Shown here: piece after piece, positions 31,426 to 40,254 of the stretch
How positions within the stretch are numbered: position 1 is the first letter of the stretch
Layout of the letters: every line of letters starts with the position of its first letter
Source of the DNA: Terribacillus sp. FSL K6-0262
GTDB lineage: Bacteria > Bacillota > Bacilli > Bacillales > Amphibacillaceae
DNA length: 64,000 bases
Assembly: GCF_037977385.1 (NCBI RefSeq)
Contig: NZ_CP150277.1
Location: 744,001 to 808,000 of the forward strand
Direction of reading: 5' to 3'
Program-made: the position numbers and the translations under genes
The notes under the pieces: generated by a model
What the model was told of the DNA's origin: nothing
What the model saw: only the letters and a program-made list of their open reading frames with translations
Database searches by the model: none

Positions 31426-32517
31426 TTATTCTGGTATATGAAACTGGTGCAGGATTTTCTGATGCGGAACTGGAAATGGATATTCATCTATATCCGAAAG
31501 GGCAACGAATTTTCCTTGCTCCGGTATCGCGTCTGTTGTTTTTGCGCGCAGGACGATGATTTCCCATATGATATGGGAAAAAACATGACGGACAGGCTGC
31601 AGCGTTTCAACGAGCTCGATTTCAATGCCATACTCCAGCTTGAACCAATACGCGAGCTGTTCGACCGAAACCTCTGCAGCATCCGCCATTGGAAATTGCC
31701 ATAGGTTCGCAAGCAGCCCTTCTTGGGGTCTTTTCTCGATAAGGACTTCTCCTTGCGGGTTCTCCACGACGACAGAAAGATATGGCATCGTCTTTTGCTT
31801 CTTCCCTTTGGATTTGATGGGCAGCTCTTCCTGAAGCCCTTGCCGGAATGCGGCGCAGTGCTCCTGTACCGGACATAACATACAAGCGGGCTTTTTCGGA
31901 GTACAAATCAGCGCTCCAAGCTCCATCAGCCCTTGATTGTAGGAGGACGGGTCCTCCTTCGAAATCATTTCTTCGACTGCTGCTTCAAAGATTTTCCTTG
32001 CTTTTGGCTTCGCGATATCTTCCGTGATCAAAAGGATCCGGGACAAGACCCTCATGACGTTCCCATCGACTGCCGGCTGCGGAATTCCGTAAGCGATGCT
32101 GAGGATGGCACCCTTTGTATATGGTCCGACACCTTTGAGCTTCCCTAACTCATCCACATCATCCGGTACCTTGCCGCCGTATGTCCGGGCCACCTCACGC
32201 ACGGCTGTTTGAAGATTGCGGGCCCGGGAATAGTAACCTAAGCCTTCCCATGCTTTCAGGACGTCCTGCTCATCCGCTTCGGCCAATGCCTGGATTGTCG
32301 GAAAGCGTTCCATGAAACGATTAAAATAAGGAATCACAGTATCCACCTTCGTCTGCTGGAGCATGATCTCCGATACCCAAATCCGATACGGATCCCGCGT
32401 TTCACGCCAAGGCAGTGAGCGTTTTTCCTGCTGGAACCAATTAATTAAATCATCTTGAAATAAATCTATGGAAAAATGCTGAAACTTAACATGTAGATCG
32501 TCTAAATGCAAAATCAT
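31426..32517 (-). CDS. mutY: Adenine DNA glycosylase MutY
   Basis: A 363-residue base-excision repair enzyme that removes A opposite 8-oxoG. It has the catalytic Glu in SEIMLQQTKV, the helix-hairpin-helix LKGVGPYTKGAI with the catalytic Asp in PAVDGNVMR, and a [4Fe-4S] cluster site CTPKKPACMLCPVQEHC. A Nudix-like C-terminal domain (about 230-355) recognises 8-oxoG. It is full length. It is divergent from yfhP and lies upstream of sspE, as in B. subtilis. Confidence 0.95.
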   Translation of the reverse strand: MILHLDDLHVKFQHFSIDLFQDDLINWFQQEKRSLPWRETRDPYRIWVSEIMLQQTKVDTVIPYFNRFMERFPTIQALAEADEQDVLKAWEGLGYYSRARNLQTAVREVARTYGGKVPDDVDELGKLKGVGPYTKGAILSIAYGIPQPAVDGNVMRVLSRILLITEDIAKPKARKIFEAAVEEMISKEDPSSYNQGLMELGALICTPKKPACMLCPVQEHCAAFRQGLQEELPIKSKGKKQKTMPYLSVVVENPQGEVLIEKRPQEGLLANLWQFPMADAAEVSVEQLAYWFKLEYGIEIELVETLQPVRHVFSHIIWEIIVLRAKTTDAIPEQGKFVALSDIDEYPFPVPHQKILHQFHIPE

Positions 32518-32583
32518 TCACACTCCGTGTTACAATAATAAATGTATTAGGTGGTTTGGTTTCATCAGAAGGAGGACACATCA

Positions 32584-33579
32584 ATGGACACTGGTACCCA
32601 TATTGTCATGGGGATAGCCCTTGGGGGCTTGGCCACACTTGATCCTGCTGTTCACCAAGACCCTGTATTGTTCAATGCAGTACTTGCAGGCACGATCCTT
32701 GGTTCACAGGCACCCGACTTTGATACAGTACTGAAATTACGGAACAATGCTTCTTATTTACGAAACCACCGGGGAATCACGCATTCGATCCCCGCTGTCA
32801 TATTGTGGGGATTGGCGATTTCCCTGCTTCTGTACGTGTTAGTGCCAGAGATCGACTTTCTGCATCTATGGCTATGGACTTTCGGTGCCGTTGTGCTGCA
32901 CGTATTTGTCGATGTATTCAATGCTTACGGCACACAGGCTTACCGGCCATTCACCAGACGCTGGGTCGCTTACGGCTTCATCAATACGTTCGATCCTTTC
33001 ATCTTTACGATGCATGTGATCGGTATCGGCCTCTGGCTGATCGGTTTTGAACCTGGTCCGACCTTTGCAGTCATTTACGCGATCCTTGTCCTCTATTATG
33101 TGAAGCGTTACATGGATAAACGAAGGATCATCAAACAAGTGAAGGCACGGATTCCCGATGCCCAGATCATTGCCACTTCCCCGACGATGAAGCAAGCAGT
33201 CTGGCGTGTTGCGATCACAGCTCCCGATCATTTTTATGTCGGGAAAGTGGAGGATTGGGAGCTCCGCATCATCGATGAGTTCGAAAGGAAGCCTTTGCCT
33301 GACAGCGAGCTGATGGAAGTTGCCAGGGAAGACAAGAATATTGCAGCCTTCCTAAGCTTTTCCCCTGTTTTCACATGGGAAGTGAACTTGTATGATGATT
33401 TCACCGAGCTGCGGCTGATCGACCTGCGCTACCATAACAGCGCACAGCATTACCCATTCAAAGCAGTCGTTCAAATTGATGATAATCATCAAATCATAAG
33501 CTCCTACACAGGCTGGATCTTTTCCGAACAGAAACTGCAGCGAAAGCTTGTTACAGACGATAATCCATCTGCATTATAA
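32584..33579 (+). CDS. yfhP: YfhP-like membrane-bound metal-dependent hydrolase family protein
   Basis: A 331-residue protein of the YdjM/YfhP family. It starts with the metal-site motif MDTGTHIVMGIAL and has further His/Asp in SQAPDFDTVL and NHRGITHS. About four hydrophobic helices occupy residues 15-180, and a soluble C-terminal domain follows. The family is annotated as inner-membrane metal-dependent hydrolase without a firm substrate. ATG at 32584 follows AAGGAGG; a 33-base longer frame from 32551 lacks a ribosome site. Syntenic with mutY. Confidence 0.87.
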   Translation: MDTGTHIVMGIALGGLATLDPAVHQDPVLFNAVLAGTILGSQAPDFDTVLKLRNNASYLRNHRGITHSIPAVILWGLAISLLLYVLVPEIDFLHLWLWTFGAVVLHVFVDVFNAYGTQAYRPFTRRWVAYGFINTFDPFIFTMHVIGIGLWLIGFEPGPTFAVIYAILVLYYVKRYMDKRRIIKQVKARIPDAQIIATSPTMKQAVWRVAITAPDHFYVGKVEDWELRIIDEFERKPLPDSELMEVAREDKNIAAFLSFSPVFTWEVNLYDDFTELRLIDLRYHNSAQHYPFKAVVQIDDNHQIISSYTGWIFSEQKLQRKLVTDDNPSAL

Positions 33580-33610
33580 AACCTGGAGATTTGATTCTCC
33601 AGGCTTTTAT
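33577..33610. terminator. Bidirectional terminator between yfhP and yfhJ
   Basis: Stem CCTGGAGA/TCTCCAGG with A-run on the left and T-run on the right, between two convergent genes. Confidence 0.8.
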
Positions 33611-33870
33611 TGTTGTCTGCGTTCCTTGAATAGATAATGGTATTTCGGATTACGTTCCAGGAACTCATCCAGTCTTGGGCCATAATGCTGAATCCATTGG
33701 CGGACAATCGCTTCTGTCATGTCCTGCCCTTGATACTTGCGGCCGGCTTTTGCGCGTGTTGCCTCGAAATCTTCCCAAAGGATCTCGACCCATGTCCGGG
33801 CCTCATCCATTGTCAGCCGTTCGTTTTGCTGCTGCAACAGCGCAGCAAGCTCACGGAATTTATTTTCCAT
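33607..33870 (-). CDS. yfhJ: YfhJ-like WVELL protein
   Basis: An 87-residue acidic helical protein. It contains the family signature TWVEILWEDFEATRAKAGRKYQG and a C-terminal YGPRLDEFLERNPKY. This is the WVELL family, of unknown function, found in the yfh cluster of Bacillaceae. It is convergent with yfhP. Confidence 0.85.
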   Translation of the reverse strand: MENKFRELAALLQQQNERLTMDEARTWVEILWEDFEATRAKAGRKYQGQDMTEAIVRQWIQHYGPRLDEFLERNPKYHYLFKERRQQ

Positions 33871-33969
33871 TCATTCTTCTTCCTTTCCATCATAAACCCA
33901 ACATAATCTCAAAAACAAATGCACAAGCTAGAATCAATGCGGATCAACCAATCTTGAGGAGGCAGATAC

Positions 33970-34134
33970 ATGTCCAAGTTTGACCGTTTTTCCAGAACAG
34001 GCACCATCAATTCCGTCATCCAGTCACCCCGCACCACTTCAAAGCATGCGAATAACCAGGTGAATGGGGAAACACAGCAAACACAGACAGATATCATCAT
34101 CCGTACTCAAGCAGTCAAGAAAAACCGCAGATAA
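33970..34134 (+). CDS. Small basic protein, possibly YpzG-like
   Basis: A 54-residue basic, hydrophilic protein. ATG at 33970 follows GAGGAGG by seven bases. The C-terminal half (KHANNQVNGETQQTQTDII) resembles, from memory, the YpzG family of small Bacillus proteins; the N-terminal half is rich in Ser, Thr and Arg. No membrane segment. Function unknown. It sits where B. subtilis has sspK, but the sequence does not look like SspK. The strong ribosome site and the hairpin just after the stop support a real gene. Confidence 0.72.
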   Translation: MSKFDRFSRTGTINSVIQSPRTTSKHANNQVNGETQQTQTDIIIRTQAVKKNRR

Positions 34135-34140
34135 AATTCA

Positions 34141-34160
34141 CCTCGGCTCATCAGCCGAGG
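34141..34160. terminator. Hairpin between convergent genes, weak bidirectional terminator
   Basis: A perfect 7-bp stem CCTCGGC/GCCGAGG with a TCATCA loop; only a short T-rich tail on either strand. Confidence 0.55.
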
Positions 34161-34163
34161 CAA

Positions 34164-34493
34164 TTACATAGTCGGCCTGCCGAGCACGCTGATCGGCAAG
34201 GCTTCCAGTTCTTGTCCAGTTTCACTGCCATGACGGCGGTAGCCCCAGGCAAACACACCATTGAGATAATCAATCGTGAACACATGCGACCGATCGCCTT
34301 TGATTTGATACGTAACACCTGGCTTGAATTCATCCGGATTCATCGTATATGCTTTGGCCATTTGACGCTTGCGCTCCAAAATCTGATATTCGCTGAAATT
34401 TCCCATCTGTTCAGCCTTTTGCTGCTGGATTTTCAGCTGTTTCATTTCCTCTTTCAGCTGTTCCACTGTCAAATCACTATAACGCAATTGCAT
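34164..34493 (-). CDS. yfhH: YfhH-like protein (DUF1811)
   Basis: A 109-residue protein. The helical N-terminal half (YSDLTVEQLKEEMKQLK) and the beta-rich C-terminal half (MNPDEFKPGVTYQIKGD, GVFAWGYRR) are typical of DUF1811, whose B. subtilis member YfhH has a known fold but no assigned activity. It is 18 bases downstream of recX on the same strand, so the two are probably one transcript. Confidence 0.88.
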   Translation of the reverse strand: MQLRYSDLTVEQLKEEMKQLKIQQQKAEQMGNFSEYQILERKRQMAKAYTMNPDEFKPGVTYQIKGDRSHVFTIDYLNGVFAWGYRRHGSETGQELEALPISVLGRPTM

Positions 34494-34511
34494 ATTTGCA
34501 CCTGCTTTCCC

Positions 34512-35339
34512 CTAATAAAGGTCTTTTTCCTTCGCTTCCTCTATATACTTCTGGATCAGCTCCATCGGGAAGCCTTTTCGATAAAGCGCCGTCTTGATCT
34601 TTTGAATGAGTTCATAGCCTTCCGCCTTTTGCGCATACCTGCGCCAAAGCTTGTCGCCTTGAAATCTGACAGCCTCCAGCTCCGCATCCGTGTCCTGATC
34701 GGTATCTTTCAGCGCCAGTGATACAGCTTCCTTGGCAGCAGCACTCGAGAATCCCTTCGAAAGCAGCTGCTGCTGGGCAAGCTGGATCTTCTCCTGATGG
34801 GATTTTTTTGCTTTTGCCTGCAGCTTGCTGCCGGCAAGCTTGACGGCTTTCTCCAGCTCTTTCTCAAAAGTGTAATACGTCATCGCTTGGTCTGCAGCTG
34901 CCCCGGCAATCCCTTTTTCCTGTAATTCTTTCCGGATGACAAGCGGACCCTTGCTCGTCGTGTTCACCTTTGTCCGGACAAAAGCGCCGGCAAAGGCCGC
35001 ATCATCTATATAACCTTGTTCTTCCAGCCTGTTCAAGGCTTCTTCGATATGTGTCGGATCCTGTTCTTTCTTTATCAGATAATTTCTTATTTCTTTTTTT
35101 GAACGCATCCGGTAGCTTAAATATTGTAAAGCCAGGGTAAAGCACTTATGGGCCGTATCTTTTTCGATGATGGTCTGCAGCGCTTCGTCCGATAGTTCCT
35201 GTCCTTTGGCGATTCCGCTTGAAATCAGGATATCTTCATCGAGACCGAAGCCGAACTTCTCGCCTTTCCCATCGTCGATAAAAATATTATAGCGGCCGAT
35301 TGTATTTTTCTGGGTCGTGATTTTTGTGATTTTCACCAT
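34512..35339 (-). CDS. recX: Recombination regulator RecX
   Basis: A 275-residue, almost wholly helical protein with the tandem three-helix repeats of RecX (for example LQYLSYRMRSKKEI, EQGYIDDAAFAGAFVR). RecX modulates RecA filaments. It is longer than E. coli RecX, as usual for Bacillaceae. ATG at 35339 is eight bases from AGAGG; an extension to 35405 overlaps the yfhF upstream region and is rejected. It is divergent from yfhF, as in B. subtilis (yfhG). Confidence 0.92.
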   Translation of the reverse strand: MVKITKITTQKNTIGRYNIFIDDGKGEKFGFGLDEDILISSGIAKGQELSDEALQTIIEKDTAHKCFTLALQYLSYRMRSKKEIRNYLIKKEQDPTHIEEALNRLEEQGYIDDAAFAGAFVRTKVNTTSKGPLVIRKELQEKGIAGAAADQAMTYYTFEKELEKAVKLAGSKLQAKAKKSHQEKIQLAQQQLLSKGFSSAAAKEAVSLALKDTDQDTDAELEAVRFQGDKLWRRYAQKAEGYELIQKIKTALYRKGFPMELIQKYIEEAKEKDLY

Positions 35340-35425
35340 TTTCGACACCTCTTGTGTCTTTATTCTACCACGAAATGATTGTCCATAAAATCGTAAGCTC
35401 AGCATAAAGAAGGAGGAGCAAGATC

Positions 35426-36322
35426 ATGAATATCGTCATCAGCGGCGGAACAGGATTCATTGGAAAACGATTGGCAGAGATCTTGATCGAGAAAGGACAT
35501 CATGTGTATATCCTCACTCGATCACCCGGGAAAAAGATAGATACGAAACAAGTCACTTATGTCGGCTGGCTGAAAAAAGGGGCCGATCCCCTTTCCCAGC
35601 TTCCAGAGGTTGATGCTGTCATCAATTTAGCCGGAACCAGCCTTTTCGGCAAGTGGACAAAGGAAAAGAAAGAGCAAATACGGAGCAGTCGATTGGAGGC
35701 TACTGAAACTTTGGTGGATATGATGGAGAAAATGCCGAAGAAGCCAAAAGTCTTTATCAGCGGGTCGGCTGTAGGCTATTACGGGACGAGCGAACAGGAT
35801 GCTTTCACCGAGGAATCAAATAAACGCGGTCACGATTTTTTGGCGGATGTGACATATGATTGGGAAGAAACAGCAAAACAAGCACAGGGCATCGGTGTCC
35901 GTACCATACTGGCACGTTTTGGCATCGTGCTGGGTGACAAAGGCGCATTGTCGCTCATGCAGCTTCCTTTCCGTTACTTCGCCGGGGGAAAGATCGGAAG
36001 CGGAGAGCAGTGGCTGTCCTGGATCCATGTCGAGGATGCTGCTGGCATGATGGCGTTTGCGATTGATAATGAGCAGATCAAAGGACCGTTGAATGTCACT
36101 GCCCCCTCCCCGCGACGGAACAAAGATTTCAGCAAGGCATTGGCAAAGACGATGCGCCGTCCCTATTGGACGGCAGTACCGGCACCGATCATCGAAAAAG
36201 CTTTAGGTGAAATGAGCACTTTGGTTTTGGAAGGACAATGCGTCTATCCGAAGAAAGCAATCGAAAATGGGTACCGATTCCGATTTTCCAGCTTGTCCGA
36301 GGCATTGGAACAAGCTTTATGA
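35426..36322 (+). CDS. yfhF: YfhF-like NAD(P)-binding epimerase family protein (TIGR01777 type)
   Basis: A 298-residue extended SDR protein of the TIGR01777/SDR39U1 group. The nucleotide loop GGTGFIGKRLAEIL is at residues 8-21, the family-specific NLAGTSLFGKWT near 67, and the SGSAVGYYGTSE region holds the SDR tyrosine. Its physiological substrate is not established. ATG follows AAGGAGGAG. A plus-strand start of the divergent recX/yfhF pair. Confidence 0.9.
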   Translation: MNIVISGGTGFIGKRLAEILIEKGHHVYILTRSPGKKIDTKQVTYVGWLKKGADPLSQLPEVDAVINLAGTSLFGKWTKEKKEQIRSSRLEATETLVDMMEKMPKKPKVFISGSAVGYYGTSEQDAFTEESNKRGHDFLADVTYDWEETAKQAQGIGVRTILARFGIVLGDKGALSLMQLPFRYFAGGKIGSGEQWLSWIHVEDAAGMMAFAIDNEQIKGPLNVTAPSPRRNKDFSKALAKTMRRPYWTAVPAPIIEKALGEMSTLVLEGQCVYPKKAIENGYRFRFSSLSEALEQAL

Positions 36323-36355
36323 TCATACAGTCTGGACGCCGACATATTCATTGAC

Positions 36356-36461
36356 TTGTGCACAACCGCCCAAGGATTGTGGATGATGTGCATAAGTCGA
36401 TTTTTCGTCCATTTCATAATTAAAATGCTGTTGATAAAACTGTTGATAAACATTTTGATAA
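36356..36461. promoter_or_regulatory. Cluster of DnaA-box-like sequences
   Basis: Within about 100 bases lie TTGTGCACAA (36356-36365, box-like on both strands), TGTGGATGA (36378-36386), TGTGCATAA (36387-36395, directly adjacent), TGTTGATAA (36429-36437), TGTTGATAA (36441-36449) and TTTTGATAA (36453-36461). Against the box complement TGTGGATAA these have zero to two mismatches; TGTGCATAA fits the relaxed TTWTNCACA. No gene is seen in 36323-36617. Binding is not proven. Confidence 0.45.
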
Positions 36462-36617
36462 AATCATCATCCTTTCCCCGCTTCCTTGGAGTGCCTGAGT
36501 AGATTAATTTCATACATAGGATTAAAATAAACATAATGGTTATTCGCCTTGATATTAGGCTATAATAATAGAACACTAGAATTACGGGAACAGCGTGTCA
36601 AAGAGGAGAGGAATGCC

Positions 36618-37769
36618 ATGCCAGACTTGGAGCGTACCAATCAGGGGAAGTTCAGAAAATTCTTCCTGAATAATAAATTTGTCATCGCGATGCTGATTCT
36701 TTTCATCATCGGGTTGAATATATTAGTCTACTCGAAAGTATCATTTATTTTCACACCTGTTGTTGTCATAGTGAAAACAGTGATACTGCCCATCATTTTA
36801 ACTGGTATTGTCTATTACTTGACAGTACCGATCGTCAATTACTTGGAGAAAAAGCGGGTAAAGCGGATATATTCCATCATTGTCCTCTATCTTGTCATCA
36901 TTGGGCTGCTGACCATCCTTATCAGCTCCGTCATTCCTGTCTTGAAGGAGCAGACATTGAGTCTGATCGACAATAGTACAGTATACTTCGAACAAGGCGT
37001 CGATATGGTCCAATCCATAACAGGAAGCAACATCGTCAATCAGATTCAGCAATCAGGGAATATCGATTTCAATCAGATATTGAATGAATTACAGACTCGC
37101 GGAACAAGCATGCTGAACAATCTGTTCTCTAATTTGAGCAGCTTCGTCGGTGCGGTCACGGAAGTGATCATCTCGATTGTGACAGTACCTTTCATCCTCT
37201 TTTATTTATTGAAGGATGGCAAGAAACTGCCGGTCTACATTTTGAAATTGCTTCCGGTACGTTTCCGCAGCCAAACATATGAAGTGATGTCCGAGATGAA
37301 TCATCAGATCAGTTCCTACATACGCGGACAGATCATCGTCAGTTTCGTCATTGGTGTATTGCTGTATATTGGTTATTTGATCATCGGTCTCGAATACGCA
37401 CCAGTACTTGCTGTCATTGCAGCATTCACGAGTGTCGTTCCCTATCTTGGACCTGCCATCGCCATTACGCCCGCAATCATCATTGCGATTGTGACATCAC
37501 CGTTCATGCTGCTGAAGCTGATCGTTGTCTGGACGGTCGTTCAGCTGGTTGAAGGAAAATTCATCACACCGCAGATCATGGGCCGCAATATTCGCGTTCA
37601 CCCGATCACCATCATCTTTGTGATCCTCACCGCAGGAAATCTGTTCGGTGTTGTCGGCGTCATCCTGGCTGTACCTGGATATGCAATCCTGAAAGTAATT
37701 GTGACCCATACATTCCATTGGTTCAAAAAAAGATCCCATCTTTACGAGGAACCAACCAATACAAACTAA
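36618..37769 (+). CDS. AI-2E family transporter
   Basis: A 383-residue membrane protein with about eight helices: two N-terminal hairpins (about 25-85 and 95-120), a less hydrophobic middle (120-185) and four to six C-terminal helices (185-370). This is the plan of the AI-2 exporter-like (UPF0118) family, members of which export autoinducer-2 or exchange Na+/H+. Substrate unknown. ATG at 36618 follows GGAGAGG; an upstream in-frame extension from 36549 is rejected. Confidence 0.88.
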   Translation: MPDLERTNQGKFRKFFLNNKFVIAMLILFIIGLNILVYSKVSFIFTPVVVIVKTVILPIILTGIVYYLTVPIVNYLEKKRVKRIYSIIVLYLVIIGLLTILISSVIPVLKEQTLSLIDNSTVYFEQGVDMVQSITGSNIVNQIQQSGNIDFNQILNELQTRGTSMLNNLFSNLSSFVGAVTEVIISIVTVPFILFYLLKDGKKLPVYILKLLPVRFRSQTYEVMSEMNHQISSYIRGQIIVSFVIGVLLYIGYLIIGLEYAPVLAVIAAFTSVVPYLGPAIAITPAIIIAIVTSPFMLLKLIVVWTVVQLVEGKFITPQIMGRNIRVHPITIIFVILTAGNLFGVVGVILAVPGYAILKVIVTHTFHWFKKRSHLYEEPTNTN

Positions 37770-37799
37770 AAAAGGAGCTCCGAGAGCTCCTTTTCTTTA
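37768..37799. terminator. Bidirectional terminator between AI-2E transporter and alcohol dehydrogenase
   Basis: Stem AAAGGAGCT/AGCTCCTTT with A and T runs on both flanks, between convergent genes. Confidence 0.82.
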
Positions 37800-38936
37800 T
37801 GGCTTCAATAGTACCTTGATGTTATTATCCGCCTTTTCATCAAATATCTTATACGCTTCTTCGGCTTCACTGATTTTCATCGTATGCGTGATGATATCCG
37901 TTGGATCGAATACTCCTTCCTCGATCATCCGATATAGCTTCGGCATCAAATGGATGACCGGGGCCTGTCCCATTGTCAGTGTCACATTGCGGGAAAAGAG
38001 ATCACCAATCGGGAAGCCGTTCGCTTCTGTCCCATATACACCGGTCAGCTGTACCGTACCGAATTTCCGTACAGCTTCACTAGCAGTAATGATCGGCTGG
38101 ATCGTCCCGAATTGATTGTCATGTTCAGAACCGAATTGAACACCTTCCGGCACTGTTCCATCCATGCCGACACAATCGATGACGACATCGGCTCCCCCAT
38201 TTGTTTCGCTATGAAGCAGCGAACCGATTTCCGGATTATCGGAAAAGTCATAGGTCTCCACATTGTTCATCCGTTCAGCGTGCTCCAGGCGATGCGGTAC
38301 ATTATCGACTGAAATGACGCGCTCTGCACCTTGCAGCCAAGCAAATTTCTGTGCCATTTGGCCAATCGGTCCTGCTCCAAGGATAATGACAGTATCACCT
38401 TTCTTGACACCGCTGTTTTTCACACTCCAATAAGCCGTCGGTATGACATCCGATAGGAAAACGATGCTCTCATCCTTCAGTTCACTTGTTTCCGGTACTT
38501 TGAAGGAAGTGAAATCGGCAAATGGCACACGCAAGTATTCTGCTTGTCCGCCGGGATAGTCCCCGAACTGTTCGGAAAACCCGAATAAACCGCCTGCATC
38601 TGTATGCGGATTGCCATTTGAGTTATCACATTGGCTTTCCATTTGATGCGTACAGTAGAAGCACTCTCCGCAGCCGATGTTGAATGGAACGACGACACGA
38701 TCACCTTCTTTCAAATTCTGCACAGCAGAACCTACCTCTTCCACGATTCCCATCGGTTCATGACCGATGATATAGTCTTTTTCCGGTGTGATTCCTCCAT
38801 GATAGAGATGCAGATCAGAACCGCAGATCCCAGTAGCTGTAATACGTACGATCATATCGGTCGTATTCTCGATCGAAGGGGCCGCCACTGCCTTTACTTC
38901 GATGTTCTCTTTGCCTTGGAAGGTGACTGCTTGCAT
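37797..38936 (-). CDS. Zinc-dependent alcohol/formaldehyde dehydrogenase family protein
   Basis: A 379-residue zinc MDR dehydrogenase. The catalytic-zinc ligands (CGSDLHLYHG, GHEPMG), a structural-zinc region with four cysteines (CGECFYCTHQMESQC) and the NAD loop GAGPIGQMAQKFA are intact. It resembles the glutathione-independent formaldehyde dehydrogenase-like or threonine dehydrogenase-like Bacillus enzymes linked to general stress. A SigB-type promoter is predicted upstream. The exact alcohol substrate is unknown. Confidence 0.87.
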   Translation of the reverse strand: MQAVTFQGKENIEVKAVAAPSIENTTDMIVRITATGICGSDLHLYHGGITPEKDYIIGHEPMGIVEEVGSAVQNLKEGDRVVVPFNIGCGECFYCTHQMESQCDNSNGNPHTDAGGLFGFSEQFGDYPGGQAEYLRVPFADFTSFKVPETSELKDESIVFLSDVIPTAYWSVKNSGVKKGDTVIILGAGPIGQMAQKFAWLQGAERVISVDNVPHRLEHAERMNNVETYDFSDNPEIGSLLHSETNGGADVVIDCVGMDGTVPEGVQFGSEHDNQFGTIQPIITASEAVRKFGTVQLTGVYGTEANGFPIGDLFSRNVTLTMGQAPVIHLMPKLYRMIEEGVFDPTDIITHTMKISEAEEAYKIFDEKADNNIKVLLKP

Positions 38937-38970
38937 GGTATCAATCTCCCTTAAATGTAGTTGAAAGTCT

Positions 38971-38996
38971 ATACCTGCTGTCCTCAGAACTTAAAC
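38971..38996 (-). promoter_or_regulatory. Predicted SigB-type promoter of the alcohol dehydrogenase
   Basis: On the minus strand GTTTAA (38991-38996), a 14-base spacer and AGGTAT (38971-38976) match the SigB consensus GTTTAA-N12-15-GGGTAT at 11 of 12 positions, 35 bases before the start codon. Confidence 0.6.
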
Positions 38997-39130
38997 TCGG
39001 ATTTTTTTAAAAAAGTTGAAACCATTCTAGGGTTGCTTGCGTCTATATAGTCGAGAACGAAAAAATGTGTTTTCTAACAACATTACCTCCCACATATTTC
39101 GTTCATCTCACCACATTTATTTCTAACAAT

Positions 39131-39853
39131 CAAAACCACCAGTGTGAACTGGTGGTTTGTTCTGCGGCTAAAAGCCTTTGTTACCGGCCTAGGCCTCAAA
39201 GGCCCGCTGAATGGGTTCCCTCTTGCACCACATCTACTCACCAATTCTAAAGAATTTCTTTATTTCTTCCGATTTTTTTCTCCTGTAAATGGATCGTACT
39301 CTTCGAATAATGTCAATTGATCGCCCATATAGTCCTCTTTTAGCTGATTCCTAATATATTCTTGTATTTGTTTCTTATTTCTCCCGACTGTATCAACATA
39401 GAATCCTCGACACCAAAATTTTCGATTTCCATATCTATATTTTAAATTGGCATGACGATCGAATATCATTAAACTACTTTTCCCTTTTAAGTATCCCATA
39501 AATTGTGACACACTTAATTTCGGCGGGATACTTATCAACATATGAATGTGATCCGGACAAGCATTTGCTTCATGGATAATCACACCTTTCCGTTCACATA
39601 AATCCCTAATAATTTGTCCGATACTCTTTTTGTATTTTCCGTAAATAACCTGCCTTCTGTACTTTGGCGCAAATACTACGTGATACTTACAATTCCATGT
39701 TGTATGTGCTAAACTGTTCATGTCCTTCATAGGGCACTCCTCCTTCTATGGCGAGATAAAGTGGTCGGGAAACCAACTTTATCCTACCATGAAGTGAGGT
39801 TTTTTTATTACCACGCTTGAAGCTTTCTGGAACCCCCGGCATAGCCAGGGGTT
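39131..39853 (-). mobile_element. IS200-type insertion sequence (IS200/IS605 family)
   Basis: A single tnpA gene flanked by subterminal hairpins and no terminal inverted repeats, as in IS200 elements. The tnpA-downstream end has a perfect 11-bp hairpin AAACCACCAGT (39133-39158). The tnpA-upstream end has hairpins at 39755-39783 (GATAAAGT/ACTTTATC) and 39831-39852. No tnpB/IscB gene is present. The exact borders are estimates. Confidence 0.75.
39260..39730 (-). CDS. tnpA: IS200/IS605-type transposase TnpA (HUH, Y1)
   Basis: A 156-residue Y1 transposase that cuts and joins single-stranded DNA. The HUH motif is DHIHMLI (about 59-65) and the nucleophile tyrosine is in the helix YVDTVGRNKKQIQEYIRNQ (about residue 127 or 133). 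It has full family length with no stop or frameshift, so it may be active. ATG at 39730 follows GGAG. Confidence 0.93.
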   Translation of the reverse strand: MKDMNSLAHTTWNCKYHVVFAPKYRRQVIYGKYKKSIGQIIRDLCERKGVIIHEANACPDHIHMLISIPPKLSVSQFMGYLKGKSSLMIFDRHANLKYRYGNRKFWCRGFYVDTVGRNKKQIQEYIRNQLKEDYMGDQLTLFEEYDPFTGEKNRKK

Positions 39854-39872
39854 TTCTAATACATATAACAAC

Positions 39873-39905
39873 AGAAAAGCAGGCAGCCCCCGCTGCCTGC
39901 TTTTC
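39873..39905. terminator. Orphan terminator hairpin
   Basis: A perfect 12-bp stem AAAAGCAGGCAG/CTGCCTGCTTTT. No gene ends next to it on either strand; the IS200 element may have separated it from its gene. Confidence 0.65.
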
Positions 39906-40080
39906 CCCGTTCAAGACATTCTCGCTTCCTCTCTCTGCTCACTTTCTTTATAATAGATAAGTGAATTATCCTTCATTGGATTCATCGTTGATAAGGACCA
40001 CTCGAGCTTGCAGTCACCTGTTGGCTCAGTTCTTTCCGACAGTGCCGAAAGATGCTGTTCAGATTCGAAAGGAGAGCAAT

Positions 40081-40254
40081 ATGTTCAAAGTCATTGCAGT
40101 CGACTCAAACCAAGTGAAGCTGGAATTCGTCGGAAAAGACGGAGAAGTGTTCACTTTTGACACATATGAAGCAGCGGAAGCCTTCATGCAGGAAGTAAAG
40201 GCGAAAGACACCCTGCCGGAACGGTACCGGGTTCTTGTAAAAAAAATAGATTGA
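40081..40254 (+). CDS. Small hypothetical protein, 57 residues
   Basis: A 57-residue mixed-charge protein predicted to be a small alpha/beta unit: two strands (FKVIAVDSNQVKLEFV, GEVFTFDT), a helix (YEAAEAFMQEVKAK) and a last strand (YRVLVKKI). I do not recognise the family. ATG at 40081 is six bases from AAGGAG. The longer in-frame opening from 39961 has no ribosome site and a non-protein-like composition. A -10 TATAAT is at 39949-39954. Confidence 0.72.
   Translation: MFKVIAVDSNQVKLEFVGKDGEVFTFDTYEAAEAFMQEVKAKDTLPERYRVLVKKID

Noticed and set aside
39961..40080. N-terminal extension of the 57-residue protein
   Set aside because: No ribosome site at 39961, a non-protein-like composition and a strong ribosome site at the internal ATG 40081.
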